Shown one piece after another: positions 1 to 8,147 of a DNA stretch of 64,000 nucleotides (the stretch's first letter is position 1; every line of letters starts with the position of its first letter). Origin of the DNA: Sulfopaludibacter sp035606355 (GTDB lineage: Bacteria; Acidobacteriota; Terriglobia; Bryobacterales; Bryobacteraceae); assembly GCA_035606355.1 (NCBI GenBank), contig DATNFO010000075.1:1-64000 (forward strand), written 5' to 3'. Position numbers and translations under genes: made by a program. Below the pieces are notes generated by a model. The model saw only the letters and a list, made by a program, of their open reading frames with translations, had not been told where the DNA came from and ran no database searches.

Positions 1-639
1 CATCTCCGGCGTCCCTGCAGGGGCCGCACTCCCACTGGGGCTTTTCCCACCCTCCACTGCGCCCGAAGTGGAGGGCGACGATAAATTTTCCTTCTCGCCC
101 GCGCTCAGGCCGAGTTCGTGCTGGACGTGGACTAGAATTTCGTCATACAGTTCCGTGGGTCCGTATTCCAGCAATCCATCGACGGTGGCGGGGCCGCTCT
201 GTCCTGTGCCGCTTTCGTCATCCCACTGGAGCGTCAACCCGTTAATCCGAACGACGCACGCGCGGACGGCCACAGGCGTCAATTCGTCCCGGTCAATTCG
301 CGTTGCGGCCTTCCGAAGATCCTCCCATCGTTGGAACTTCTCCGGCGAGAAATCCACGCGCCCATACGGGTAGGCTGCAAGGGCTTCATCCTCGCTCCTG
401 CCTTCGGCTATCGCCGCATCCCGTTCGGTCTTATTGAACTGCCGCGCGACACGCCACGCGTCAGCGTACTCGCGGTTCAGCGGCCCAAATTCTTCCTGAA
501 TGGCGCGCAATCGCTCTAAAATCGGCTCGTGTAGACGCTCGATCTCCGCGCGTCGGTTCATTGTCGCTTTTCGTAAGGTAACCGTCACGCCGGCGATGAC
601 CTCACTTTGGAACGTTTTCGTAGCTTTGTATATTGCCAT
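1..639 (-). CDS. Putative tail assembly chaperone (partial, 3' end missing)
   Basis: The reading frame starts at an ATG at 637-639 behind a good ribosome site (AAGGAGAG, about 7 bases away) and stays open for 213 codons to the window edge, so the C-terminus is missing. The protein starts MAIYKATKTF and is rich in charged residues with predicted helices (repeated Glu/Arg around residues 30-60). I do not recognise the family from sequence alone. It directly follows the tail tube-like gene, where siphophages normally encode the tail assembly chaperone that binds the tape measure protein, so the call rests on position. A frameshift extension, common in such genes, would be outside the window. Confidence 0.45.
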   Translation of the reverse strand, partial: MAIYKATKTFQSEVIAGVTVTLRKATMNRRAEIERLHEPILERLRAIQEEFGPLNREYADAWRVARQFNKTERDAAIAEGRSEDEALAAYPYGRVDFSPEKFQRWEDLRKAATRIDRDELTPVAVRACVVRINGLTLQWDDESGTGQSGPATVDGLLEYGPTELYDEILVHVQHELGLSAGEKENLSSPSTSGAVEGGKSPSGSAAPAGTPEM

Positions 640-668
640 TTGTGCTCTCTCCTTAAATCGAAACCTGC

Positions 669-745
669 AAGGGGCTCTGCCGGGCCGTACAGCCAACGCG
701 CGCGGATTACTCCACTCGCGGACCCGGCAGTCACGTGCGCCCCTT
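669..745. repeat. Interrupted inverted repeat between tail genes
   Basis: Between the tail tube-like gene and the next tail gene, AAGGGGC (669-675) and CTGCCGGG (677-684) face CCCGGCAG (723-730) and GCCCCTT (739-745). The arms could form a long interrupted stem in the RNA. There is no T-run next to it on the minus strand, so a classical terminator is unlikely. It could adjust expression between the abundant tube protein and the downstream gene. Confidence 0.4.
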
Positions 746-767
746 CTGTCGTGGTTGGGGTATGTCG

Positions 768-1790
768 TTAGCGAATCGCCAGCGTGAACTGATCTTTCGC
801 GTTGAAGGCGCTCGGGTACGCGACGGCATTCGAGAAGTCGATCTTCCGGCGGCTGCCCTGGTCGCCGTACTTCGGCTTCGGCACGATGACATTGTTGAGC
901 GCGAAGTCCCAGGTGTTTCCCGACGTCTGCCCGAGGGTGAAGTCGATGTTGATGGCCGTGCGGGAGAACGCCTTTTGCTTGAGCGAACGCATGCTCGCAC
1001 CGTCGTTATCCGTCAGCGAGAAATCGGCGCTGATCAGACGCGGCCCCGGGAAGCCCGAGCGCGGGTAGACGGCGTTCGTGTCCTTCCGCAAGCCCCGCTG
1101 AACCGCGAGCCGGATTTTAACCGACAGAATTTCATCGAAGGCATTACCGTCGATAGTGGCGGCGATATCGAAGCCTCGGGGGAACGTTCCGTTCGTGACC
1201 GGCGTGGCTGGCTCGTTCGGAAATGCCGTCAATCCGCCTTTCGCCAAGGCGTCGGTTGTGCCATCCGCCATCTGGTCATTGTCGAGCACCCATCCGGGCT
1301 CCAGCGTGGCCGTGACCGTCGGCTCGTCACCGCCTAACGCGAATTCCAGTTGCGTGACCAGCGAGTTGAACGCAACCTGTTGCGTCCCCGTATTCGGCGC
1401 GTTGAAATTCCACGCGGCGAGGTAGTACAGCAAATCATCGAGCGAGTAGGCGACGCTCGTGGCGGCCACGATAGTGGGCACTTTTCCGAAGCCCGCCTGC
1501 AAGATCGGAGAGCAGTCGGGAGCCACCCCAGGCGACCCGTTGCCGTTCATGTTGCCTTCCCAGATGGCAGTGCCGCTCTTGCGGCCTCCCTGGGCCGGAA
1601 GCTTGTCGAGCGTTCCCGTCTTGTCCGAGCGCTCGATCTCCTGCTGCACCGCGTCGGTGTCGAAACGGCGGACCAACGCGCAGTTCGACCCGGCGACAGT
1701 GGCCGCCCCACCCGTGTTCGGAATCGCATCGAACGCCGTTTGGATTTGGAGATAGCTCCGTTGCTGGTACCGCAGAATTTCGTTACCCAT
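768..1790 (-). CDS. Putative major tail tube protein
   Basis: 340 residues, soluble, Gly/Ala/Thr/Asn-rich with alternating hydrophobic stretches typical of beta-rich phage virion proteins; no membrane segment. The start at 1790 has a strong ribosome site (GGAGGAAG) and overlaps the previous gene by 8 bases, consistent with a highly expressed structural protein. It lies after the head-tail connector genes and before the chaperone-like gene, where the tube protein is found in lambda-type phages (gpV position). The residues 270-340 segment is charged and may be a surface domain. Family not confirmed by sequence, so the call is by position and composition. Confidence 0.5.
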   Translation of the reverse strand: MGNEILRYQQRSYLQIQTAFDAIPNTGGAATVAGSNCALVRRFDTDAVQQEIERSDKTGTLDKLPAQGGRKSGTAIWEGNMNGNGSPGVAPDCSPILQAGFGKVPTIVAATSVAYSLDDLLYYLAAWNFNAPNTGTQQVAFNSLVTQLEFALGGDEPTVTATLEPGWVLDNDQMADGTTDALAKGGLTAFPNEPATPVTNGTFPRGFDIAATIDGNAFDEILSVKIRLAVQRGLRKDTNAVYPRSGFPGPRLISADFSLTDNDGASMRSLKQKAFSRTAINIDFTLGQTSGNTWDFALNNVIVPKPKYGDQGSRRKIDFSNAVAYPSAFNAKDQFTLAIR

Positions 1791-2163
1791 TGTTCACTTC
1801 CTCCATCGCCCCTTCAGAGGCCTGCGGCGCCGGGATTAACGGCGCGCCTTGCTTTTGCAGTCTGGCCTCGATATTGGCGCGCGCGCCTTCGGCAAAGTGG
1901 TGTGCCGCTACGCGCGCGGCGAATACCTTTCCCTTGAAACCCTCGGGCGCGCGGTCATGCGCACCGAAGGACGCATACTGCTTGAGTTCGTCCGCGGTGA
2001 ATGCCAGCGCCGCCGGATCGTCCGCCGGCAGAATTACCGAGCCGCCCGTTGCGGCGTCTTCCGCCGTTTCCACTGCGAGCGATTCCACCTGCCCGAAGCG
2101 AAGAAAGCTGACCAAGTTGCAAATGTGGCTTGGCAGCCCGCCCACAAACATAAACCGTCTCAT
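1783..2163 (-). CDS. Phage protein of unknown function
   Basis: 126 residues from the ATG at 2163, chosen because it overlaps the stop of the upstream gene as ATGA (2160-2163); a longer frame to 2208 is possible but would overlap more. The N-terminus is basic/hydrophobic (MRRFMFVGGLPSH), the middle acidic with a helix (ELKQYASFGAH), and the C-terminus Ala/Glu-rich. It sits between connector-type proteins and the tail tube. I do not recognise the family; a small tail completion or tube-associated protein is possible from context only. Confidence 0.6.
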   Translation of the reverse strand: MRRFMFVGGLPSHICNLVSFLRFGQVESLAVETAEDAATGGSVILPADDPAALAFTADELKQYASFGAHDRAPEGFKGKVFAARVAAHHFAEGARANIEARLQKQGAPLIPAPQASEGAMEEVNNG

Positions 2164-2696
2164 ACGTTCACCTCGAAACTTGCTCTGAAATCTACCTGCT
2201 TGACCCACCCGATGTGCTTACTGTCGCGGTCCAACCAATCGAGTGGCACAGGATCGGACCACGAAATATCTTTGGAATACGCGCACGGCGCGTTCACCAT
2301 CGCGCGCAGGGTCGCCACGATAGCCGCCTCCGTGGCATACCGCCAGCCTTCCAACTTGTCCGTGTTGTGCTTTCCCTTCGTGCCCAGAAAGAAGCGGAAG
2401 GCGACCTGAATGCGGCCTGAGAATGCGCGCCCCTTTTCCACGTTCTGATCGGCGCCGGCAGCGACCCACCAAGCTACCGCCGGAAAGACGGGCTCCCACA
2501 TATCGATCAGTTCGGCGAACAGCCACTCGCCCTCGAAACAGTTCAGCTTGCCGTCCGGATCTTTCGACCAGTTGAGCGCATACGCCGGAACGCCGATCTG
2601 TCCCGCCGCCGTCGCCAAGTAATCATTGAAGCCGCCAGTCAGCGCGGCGAGTAATTCCTCGTGCAGCGTGAAGGAGGGAGTTGCTATTGCGCTCAT
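2160..2696 (-). CDS. Putative tail completion / head-tail connector protein
   Basis: 178 residues, with no signal peptide or membrane segment. It has many Trp/Phe residues (for example ELIDMWEPVFPAVAWWVAAG around residues 60-80). The start overlaps the stop of the upstream gene (ATGA, 2693-2696) and its stop overlaps the next start in the same way, so it is translationally coupled within the morphogenesis operon. Position after the FII-like connector suggests a minor tail or tail terminator protein (lambda Z/U position), but no motif proves it. Confidence 0.5.
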   Translation of the reverse strand: MSAIATPSFTLHEELLAALTGGFNDYLATAAGQIGVPAYALNWSKDPDGKLNCFEGEWLFAELIDMWEPVFPAVAWWVAAGADQNVEKGRAFSGRIQVAFRFFLGTKGKHNTDKLEGWRYATEAAIVATLRAMVNAPCAYSKDISWSDPVPLDWLDRDSKHIGWVKQVDFRASFEVNV

Positions 2697-3028
2697 AAAT
2701 CCTCTCCGTCATTCGGCACGTCTTCCGTGGCGTGAAGTTCCAGCAGAGTCAGTCCGTAGGGCGAGTTCGTGACGCGCTCGACCTGATACACAGTCCCATC
2801 CGCCCATGTCACAATGTCCCCTTTTTGAGGGTCGGTGATGACTGCCGGATCAACCTCGACGTGCGCGAAGTAGCCCGGAGCCATGGACTGTTGCAGCGGC
2901 GCTTTCAGTAGGAGGCACTTTGTATCGATCGCGGCGCCGCCGGCTGCTGGTGTATAGGCAATCGGTTCCCCAAAGGCGCGCAGTTGCGCCTTGTTGAGCC
3001 GGTCACTTTGTTGTTGTGGAGTGAGCAT
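2693..3028 (-). CDS. Putative head-tail joining protein (gpFII position)
   Basis: 111 residues from the ATG at 3028; a GTG at 3043 would add five residues and neither has a convincing ribosome site. The protein ends in a beta-rich half containing DIVTWADGTVYQVERV, followed by GLTLLELHA, a pattern seen in small phage connector proteins of the FII type, where a short beta domain seals the head exit for tail attachment. It follows the capsid and a small acidic protein, and precedes tail genes, which agrees with that role. Assignment is by length, secondary-structure pattern and order. Confidence 0.5.
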   Translation of the reverse strand: MLTPQQQSDRLNKAQLRAFGEPIAYTPAAGGAAIDTKCLLLKAPLQQSMAPGYFAHVEVDPAVITDPQKGDIVTWADGTVYQVERVTNSPYGLTLLELHATEDVPNDGEDL

Positions 3029-3103
3029 GTGGAAGGTGTGCACGCGTGTGCACAGAAAGCAGCGGGCGCGGCGGAGGGGATGATGTCCGCGCCCGCTTCC
3101 CCG

Positions 3104-3277
3104 TTACTCTTCGTCTTCGGTCGGGGCGGCAATGCCGGCCGCAATGAGGCGGTCCGCTTCCGCCTTGTCTACGGCCAGGACAGCCCCCGGCGCATGCTCC
3201 GTGATGCTCACGGCGCCGTCTTTCCCGGGAGCTTTCACCCCGTGGTGAATCGCGATCAACGCTTTAATTTTCTTCAT
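3104..3277 (-). CDS. Small phage protein next to the capsid gene
   Basis: 57 residues, read directly from the sequence: starts MKKIKALIAIHHGVKAPGK and ends APTEDEE. AAGGAG lies upstream just beyond the capsid stop, so it is probably translated after the capsid gene. The second half (VDKAEADRLIAAGIA) resembles the short helical stretch seen in many small proteins encoded between capsid and connector genes. Function unknown; the position suggests a minor head or connector accessory protein. Gene boundaries are secure because the ribosome site, start, composition and tight packing agree. Confidence 0.65.
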   Translation of the reverse strand: MKKIKALIAIHHGVKAPGKDGAVSITEHAPGAVLAVDKAEADRLIAAGIAAPTEDEE

Positions 3278-3292
3278 GACCGTCGATTCTCC

Positions 3293-4327
3293 TTACTTCA
3301 CCGTCGCGCATAGCATCGCGTTCGGGCGATAGGGCACCAGCAGCGGGGCGCTCTGCATCAGCAGAAACCGCACGGCAGGGTCCTGTTCTACCCAGCTCTT
3401 CGCGAACATCGGAAGCGCCTGATAGCCCGCCTGCTCGTCTTTGATGGCACCGTAGGCGCGGTAGCCTTCGAGCTGCGGGCCAGACATCAGCACCGTGCCG
3501 CTCGGCAACATCGGCTGCGTGGCGCCGTTGTCGTCGAGATAATACCCGGCATAGGTGAAGATGTTGAACTGGTCGATCGTGCCCTGGTACTGGCCGCCTT
3601 CCATGCCGAACATCGCGTTCTGTGCCATGGTGGGCATGTCGCCGAGCCGCCGCTGCAACGTGAGCCGGTCCTTGACGTTCTGGTTGTTGCGGAACAACAC
3701 CCAGGCGTCGGTGTCCATGACCACGTCGATGGGGTTCGCGCCGATGAGCTTGAGGACGCTCAGCGCCCAGGTTTGCAGGTTGTCGAGCGGGTTCACGTTC
3801 GCTTGATCCCACTTCGCCGCTCCGGCAAGCGCGATCGTGAGCGAGGCGTCGCGCAGGAAGTCCACGAGCACGGCGGGATAATTGTCCCCCTGAATCGTGA
3901 CCTTACCCGTTTGCAGGATCTGGGAGGCCATCCACTCCAGCCGCCGGGTGAGCATATCCACCTGGTCCTGAAGTTCGAAGGCGAGAATCGCCTGCATGCG
4001 CTGCATCGGAGACAGCGAACCGCCGATCTGCTCACCGGCACTGCGCTTCAACGCGCGGTTGCCGTCCCACACCCGCTTGTCTTTGATGTAGGCTGGCCGA
4101 AAGATGTCCGTCTTGAAGCCCTTGCTGGTTACCACCTTGCCCTCGACCAGCGGCGAAACGAACGGGGCCATGCGCCGCGTTTTCTGCACCGTGTCGAAGG
4201 CGATTTCCTCTTTCCCTTCCTGGGGAAGCTGCACGTTCGGGAAAAACCGGTCCAGCAGGAAGCTCGGCGGCTGAATCAGGCTCGCCACTACCCCGTTGAT
4301 TACTGTCGTCGAAAAAATGTCTGCCAT
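3293..4327 (-). CDS. Major capsid protein, lambda gpE family
   Basis: 344 residues, almost the length of lambda gpE (341). The N-terminal region has the pattern typical of the family: Phe/Leu-rich start, then FFPNVQLPQEGKEEIAFDTV near residue 28 and a basic stretch RRMAPFVSP near residue 52. The C-terminal third has the WVEQDPAVRFLLMQSAPLLV motif that gpE-like proteins use near the end. It has a strong ribosome site (AAGGAG) and stands alone between small gaps, as expected for the most abundant virion protein. It is preceded by the decoration protein and protease/scaffold genes, the lambda order. Confidence 0.88.
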   Translation of the reverse strand: MADIFSTTVINGVVASLIQPPSFLLDRFFPNVQLPQEGKEEIAFDTVQKTRRMAPFVSPLVEGKVVTSKGFKTDIFRPAYIKDKRVWDGNRALKRSAGEQIGGSLSPMQRMQAILAFELQDQVDMLTRRLEWMASQILQTGKVTIQGDNYPAVLVDFLRDASLTIALAGAAKWDQANVNPLDNLQTWALSVLKLIGANPIDVVMDTDAWVLFRNNQNVKDRLTLQRRLGDMPTMAQNAMFGMEGGQYQGTIDQFNIFTYAGYYLDDNGATQPMLPSGTVLMSGPQLEGYRAYGAIKDEQAGYQALPMFAKSWVEQDPAVRFLLMQSAPLLVPYRPNAMLCATVK

Positions 4328-4357
4328 GATGTTCTCCTTCTCTGGCTTGGGTCGCGC

Positions 4358-5053
4358 CTAGGCGATCACGTCTACCAGATCGATCCCCTTCCCCCGCAAG
4401 CCTTCGCGGATTCCGGCCACCGTCTGTCCGGCGCCGAGCACCACCGCCGCCGAGCTGAACCGGCCGCGGAAATAGCCCATCGCGTCAGTGTCGGCCGCCG
4501 TCGCATCCGTGGCCTGAGAGAGGATGGCATCGGGCAACTGGGAGCCATCGACCGCCGCCGCGAGCGAGAGGACATACTTGCCGCTCCCGGCCGCGATGGT
4601 GATGTCGAAGCCGTCGCCCACCACGAAGTCCACGCCGCCATCGGTGACCGCGAACTTTAGGCGATCGGCGAACGTGGCGCTCGCACCCGCGCCGTTGTAC
4701 GTCACTTGGCCGAGCGTGATTCCGCGCGGATCGACCACATCGAAGATTGCCGTGTTCGCGCCCGCATTGATGCAGCGCACGGTGTAGACACCGGGGCCGC
4801 TCAGATACGCATTCGCCAGAATGGGGGTTACGGCGTCGAGCACAAGCGTGCCGTTGCCGGTGTTGCCGCCCGCCTTCGCCGCCGAGACGGCAGCGCCGAG
4901 CGTGATTTGCCCGAGGACCGCGCCGCGCGCGAGGTTCTGACCCGTGAGGATCGTAACCTTCCGCGACAACAAATCATCGAGCGAGAGAACCAGGCCATCC
5001 GGCGTAAACGTGCTCTCCGAATAGCTCGCCATCGGATTGGAAAAGCTGCCCAT
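4358..5053 (-). CDS. Head decoration protein (gpD-like, extended)
   Basis: 231 residues, about twice lambda gpD. The N-terminal half contains the family-like pattern (KVTILTGQNLARGAVLGQIT near residues 33-52), which in gpD-type proteins forms the beta tadpole fold that trimerises on the capsid surface. A Gly-rich middle (VSAAKAGGNTGNGTLVLDA) and repeated beta strands follow, and the C-terminal DAMGYFRGRFSSAAVVLG again resembles decoration proteins. It lies between the protease/scaffold gene and the capsid gene exactly as D lies between Nu3 and E in lambda. The extra length may be an added surface domain. Confidence 0.75.
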   Translation of the reverse strand: MGSFSNPMASYSESTFTPDGLVLSLDDLLSRKVTILTGQNLARGAVLGQITLGAAVSAAKAGGNTGNGTLVLDAVTPILANAYLSGPGVYTVRCINAGANTAIFDVVDPRGITLGQVTYNGAGASATFADRLKFAVTDGGVDFVVGDGFDITIAAGSGKYVLSLAAAVDGSQLPDAILSQATDATAADTDAMGYFRGRFSSAAVVLGAGQTVAGIREGLRGKGIDLVDVIA

Positions 5054-5054
5054 G

Positions 5055-5432
5055 TTACTTCACCGCCCTTCTCGGAGCGAATGCGAGAACGCCCTTCACC
5101 AGGGCCTCCGCTTCCGCTTCGTTTTCGCTTCCGCCGGGGCCAACCTTGGGGTTCGGTACGGTTTCCATGGCTTCCCTCAGCGGGTTCTTGTTTTCGGTTT
5201 GGACCGGCGCGGCGCTCAGCAGTTTTTTGGCTGCTTCGGCGTCCGTATCCGTTTCGAGTGCGATCGTGCGGGCCAAGCTCTCCCGGCCCTTGGCTTCCTC
5301 CAGAGTGAGGATGGCTGCCACACGCGCGCGTTCCGTTTTGCGGCCATCGGCGATGCCTTCCGACCGCGCCTGCGCTTTCGCTGCTTCGAGCTGCGCCGAG
5401 TGTTCGGCCACCAGCTCTTCCGGCGTCTTCAT
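5055..5432 (-). CDS. Nested scaffolding protein (Nu3-like, internal start)
   Basis: In frame inside the protease gene, an ATG at residue 292 is preceded by AAAGGAGCGACAGGT, a textbook ribosome site at good spacing. Starting there gives 125 residues beginning MKTPEELVAEHSAQLEAAK, helical and charged, with no protease motif. In lambda the scaffold Nu3 is made from an in-frame start within gene C. The sequence shows the ribosome site and start; that a separate protein is made is inferred from the lambda parallel. Confidence 0.65.
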   Translation of the reverse strand: MKTPEELVAEHSAQLEAAKAQARSEGIADGRKTERARVAAILTLEEAKGRESLARTIALETDTDAEAAKKLLSAAPVQTENKNPLREAMETVPNPKVGPGGSENEAEAEALVKGVLAFAPRRAVK

Positions 5433-6305
5433 ACCTGTCGCTCCTTTGCCGCCAAACGTGTACGTACTCGACGGTGCGGCCATCTCCGCGAGTAAACCTT
5501 CAAAAGATCCAATGCGGTCGATCATTCCGGCATCGAGCGCTCGCTTTGCGATCATCGATTCGCCCTGCCCGAAGTCCGACAACACTTTTGCCACATCGAC
5601 ATCCCGGCCCTGTGCCACCGCTGCAATGAACGGTTCGGCGAGATCGTCTACCATCGCCTGCACCGCGGCTTTACCCTCCGGCGTCGCCGGATCGAGCCGC
5701 TTGCGTGGGCTTTGGCTGGACACGATTTCAAAGCGCTTTAAGCCGTTCTTTTCGTCGGCTCCACTGCGGTCCGTGAACCCGGCTACCACCCCGATGGAAC
5801 CGATCAGGGCCGTAGCATCGGTCACGATTTCATCGGCCTGCGAAGCCAGCCAATACGCGGCGCTCGCTGCCATCCCGCCAACATACGCGTACACGGGCTT
5901 ACCTGCCGCGTTGATCATGCCGGCCATTTCGTTGATGCCATCCACCTGCCCGCCGGGCGAATTGATGTTGAGCAGGATGGCTTTCACACGCGGATCGGCA
6001 AGCGCCGAACTGAAGTCGGTCGCCAGATCTTCCACCGAGGTTGCGCCCGAGAACATCGTCATCAGGTTGGCGTGGCGAAAGATCGGCCCCATCACGGGCA
6101 CAATGGCAACGCCGTCCCGAATCGTGGCTGTCCAGGTATTCTCTAACGGCTTGTCGAGCTTAGCCGCAACCGCTTCCCAACTCTCTGTGGTTGCGCGCGC
6201 CGCAATCTTGCGGATCTCTTCGAGCGCATCGGCGGTAATTGCCCATGGCTTCGACTCAATCTCGACCAGCGCGCGAATCGCGGGCTTCTTCACTCTCTCG
6301 CTCAT
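5055..6305 (-). CDS. Prohead protease, S49/SppA-like (gpC type) with C-terminal scaffold region
   Basis: 416 residues. Residues about 60-270 form an S49-type serine protease: the SPGGQVDGINEM motif and the catalytic serine in GGMAASAAYWLAS. It cuts scaffold and portal during prohead maturation. The last 125 residues are a separate, helical, highly charged region (AAKAQARSEGIADGRKTERA) typical of a scaffolding domain and can also be made alone from an internal start (see 5055-5432). The start overlaps the stop of the portal gene (ATGA at 6302-6305). This matches lambda genes C and Nu3. Confidence 0.85.
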   Translation of the reverse strand: MSERVKKPAIRALVEIESKPWAITADALEEIRKIAARATTESWEAVAAKLDKPLENTWTATIRDGVAIVPVMGPIFRHANLMTMFSGATSVEDLATDFSSALADPRVKAILLNINSPGGQVDGINEMAGMINAAGKPVYAYVGGMAASAAYWLASQADEIVTDATALIGSIGVVAGFTDRSGADEKNGLKRFEIVSSQSPRKRLDPATPEGKAAVQAMVDDLAEPFIAAVAQGRDVDVAKVLSDFGQGESMIAKRALDAGMIDRIGSFEGLLAEMAAPSSTYTFGGKGATGMKTPEELVAEHSAQLEAAKAQARSEGIADGRKTERARVAAILTLEEAKGRESLARTIALETDTDAEAAKKLLSAAPVQTENKNPLREAMETVPNPKVGPGGSENEAEAEALVKGVLAFAPRRAVK

Positions 6306-7930
6306 TCGTCAGGACCTCCCGGCGCCGCTTTCCCGGGCGCTTCGTCATCGGCGGTTTCCGCTTCCTGCAAGTCGAGCGGTTGGCGGCTCTCCAGAACTTC
6401 CGGCAGCGGCAGGTTGAGTTCGGCCATTTTCGCCCGCTCGGCCGCGCGCTGCTCCAGCACTTCCTCCCAATCCCGACCTTGCTCGGCGCATTCGTCTTCG
6501 AGCGTAGTGAGGTAGTTGCGCATGCGCGTCTCGGCCGCCTGTGCTTCCTTCTGTGGGTCAACCCATCCTTTTCCGGAGCCGATCCATTTGCAGCAAGAGT
6601 AGGCAAAGCGATGCTCATAGAAGTCCGGCGCCTCTACCAGGCCGGCGTTCACGATCTCTTCAAGGAAGAGTTCGTATACCGGAGTCGCCCAGAAATCCGT
6701 GAGCCATTTCCTCCGACCCACAAAGAAGCGCCATGCTTCCAGCAGCATCGACCGCGCGCCCGAATAGTTGATTTTGCTGAAGTCTTTCAGGAGCAGTTCC
6801 AGCGGAACATCGAGACCCGCGGAGATATGCCGAAGCACGTTCTCGACGAACGGCCCATATACGCCGGTCGGCTGCGATGGCGTGAACGCCGTCATCTTAT
6901 CGCCCGGGAACATCGGCACGACGGCACCGCCCTGAAGCTTCACGCGATATTCGTTCTTCCGTGTAAGGTAGGTTTTAAACTCTTCGCTGTTGATATCCCC
7001 GCCGAAGAGCTGCGCAAGTGCCGTGGAGTCCATCGGCGTTTCGATAAACGCCGCTATCATCGCCTGCACTACCGCCGCTTGCACCGTTGTGCGCTGGTAA
7101 TGGTCCAGCATTTTGAACTGGGCCAACACGGCGCTCAGGTCCGGCTTGCCGCGATGCTGCCCGGCGCGGTCCAGATCGGCCACGTGAATGACGCGCTTGC
7201 GGCCCCATGGCGTTTCCGCCGGGACGGGCTCCCACTGCATCGCATCCGGCAGGATGCCGATGTAGGCATCGCCTGGGTGCGTTTTCCGAATCCAGTACTT
7301 CGTCGGCTTGCCGAGATCGTCGATCTCAATGCCGCCGCGCATGTGCGAGCCGTCGATGCGCCCTATGGGAGTCGAGAGCCGATCGGACTCCATTACCTGG
7401 AGCTTGGTCGCGAAGCGCGAACTACCGGACGGCAGCCACATGGCGAGCGCGACGGCATCGCCGTTTAACATGCAGCCGTTGAACACCTGCCGCGTGAGCC
7501 CCAGGAAGTTGTGTGTGCCAGCGGCGTCGCAGTTCGTGGTTTCGGAGAATTCCCGCCAGTAGCTCCGCACCACCTGCGCGAACTCAATTGCCCACTCCTT
7601 CGTTTTGCCGAGAGCCCGGTAATCGGGAGTCGGCGAGAGGCGGAAACCCAGACCGACGATGTTGTCGCTCTTCGTCTGCCGCGCGGACTGCGCGATGCCG
7701 TGATTGCGGTCGAGGTCGCGGGCGCGGGGAACCAGCACGGTGCGATCGCCGAGCAGGTCCGAGTCTCCGGAGCCCGACACGGGATTCCAGCCGGCCAACT
7801 CGCGCGACGTGACGGATGCCCCCATGTGGGCTGCATCGCCGTACCAGCCGGCCGCTGCCCGGAATGTCTGGCCGCCATCGAAGCTGACCAGATCGCCACG
7901 GCGGCGCACGATTTGCTTGGCTGTGCTCAT
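6302..7930 (-). CDS. Portal protein, lambda gpB family
   Basis: 542 residues (lambda gpB 533). The N-terminal region has the family pattern RARDLDRNHGIAQSARQTKSDNIVG (in two parts, residues about 68-92), followed by YWREFSETTNCDAAGTHNF. The middle has the DHYQRTTVQAAVVQAMIAAF helix region and the C-terminal portion the conserved NYSGARSMLLEAWRFFVGRR stretch. The portal ring is the DNA entry/exit vertex and binds the terminase. Its start overlaps the stop of gpW (7927-7930) and its stop overlaps the protease start, so all are coupled. Confidence 0.9.
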   Translation of the reverse strand: MSTAKQIVRRRGDLVSFDGGQTFRAAAGWYGDAAHMGASVTSRELAGWNPVSGSGDSDLLGDRTVLVPRARDLDRNHGIAQSARQTKSDNIVGLGFRLSPTPDYRALGKTKEWAIEFAQVVRSYWREFSETTNCDAAGTHNFLGLTRQVFNGCMLNGDAVALAMWLPSGSSRFATKLQVMESDRLSTPIGRIDGSHMRGGIEIDDLGKPTKYWIRKTHPGDAYIGILPDAMQWEPVPAETPWGRKRVIHVADLDRAGQHRGKPDLSAVLAQFKMLDHYQRTTVQAAVVQAMIAAFIETPMDSTALAQLFGGDINSEEFKTYLTRKNEYRVKLQGGAVVPMFPGDKMTAFTPSQPTGVYGPFVENVLRHISAGLDVPLELLLKDFSKINYSGARSMLLEAWRFFVGRRKWLTDFWATPVYELFLEEIVNAGLVEAPDFYEHRFAYSCCKWIGSGKGWVDPQKEAQAAETRMRNYLTTLEDECAEQGRDWEEVLEQRAAERAKMAELNLPLPEVLESRQPLDLQEAETADDEAPGKAAPGGPDE

Positions 7931-8142
7931 CGTCCGAAAGTGAAGAGAATCGGCCGCCGCACCGTTCCGGCCGCGGCCTTTAATTCCTCGATATAATTCC
8001 GCAACTGCTGCACGTTGACCTGGTTGTATTGCACGCGTCGCCCGTCTGGCCCGGTGATCTCGACTTCGACCTGTCCAATCAAAAGAGAGTGCAGCGCGGC
8101 CTCGGCTTCGGGAAGCCGTTGTAGTGCAGTGGTAGCATCCAT
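7927..8142 (-). CDS. Head-tail joining protein gpW-like
   Basis: 71 residues (lambda gpW 68). The first half is helical (TALQRLPEAEAALHSLLIG), followed by a short beta hairpin with VEVEITGPDGRRVQYNQ and a second helix VQQLRNYIEELKAAAG, the gpW fold. It lies between the large terminase (6 bases downstream of its stop) and the portal gene (ATGA overlap), the same place as W in lambda. gpW closes the portal channel after DNA packaging and provides the platform for FII and the tail. Confidence 0.85.
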   Translation of the reverse strand: MDATTALQRLPEAEAALHSLLIGQVEVEITGPDGRRVQYNQVNVQQLRNYIEELKAAAGTVRRPILFTFGR

Positions 8143-8147
8143 CGCGT

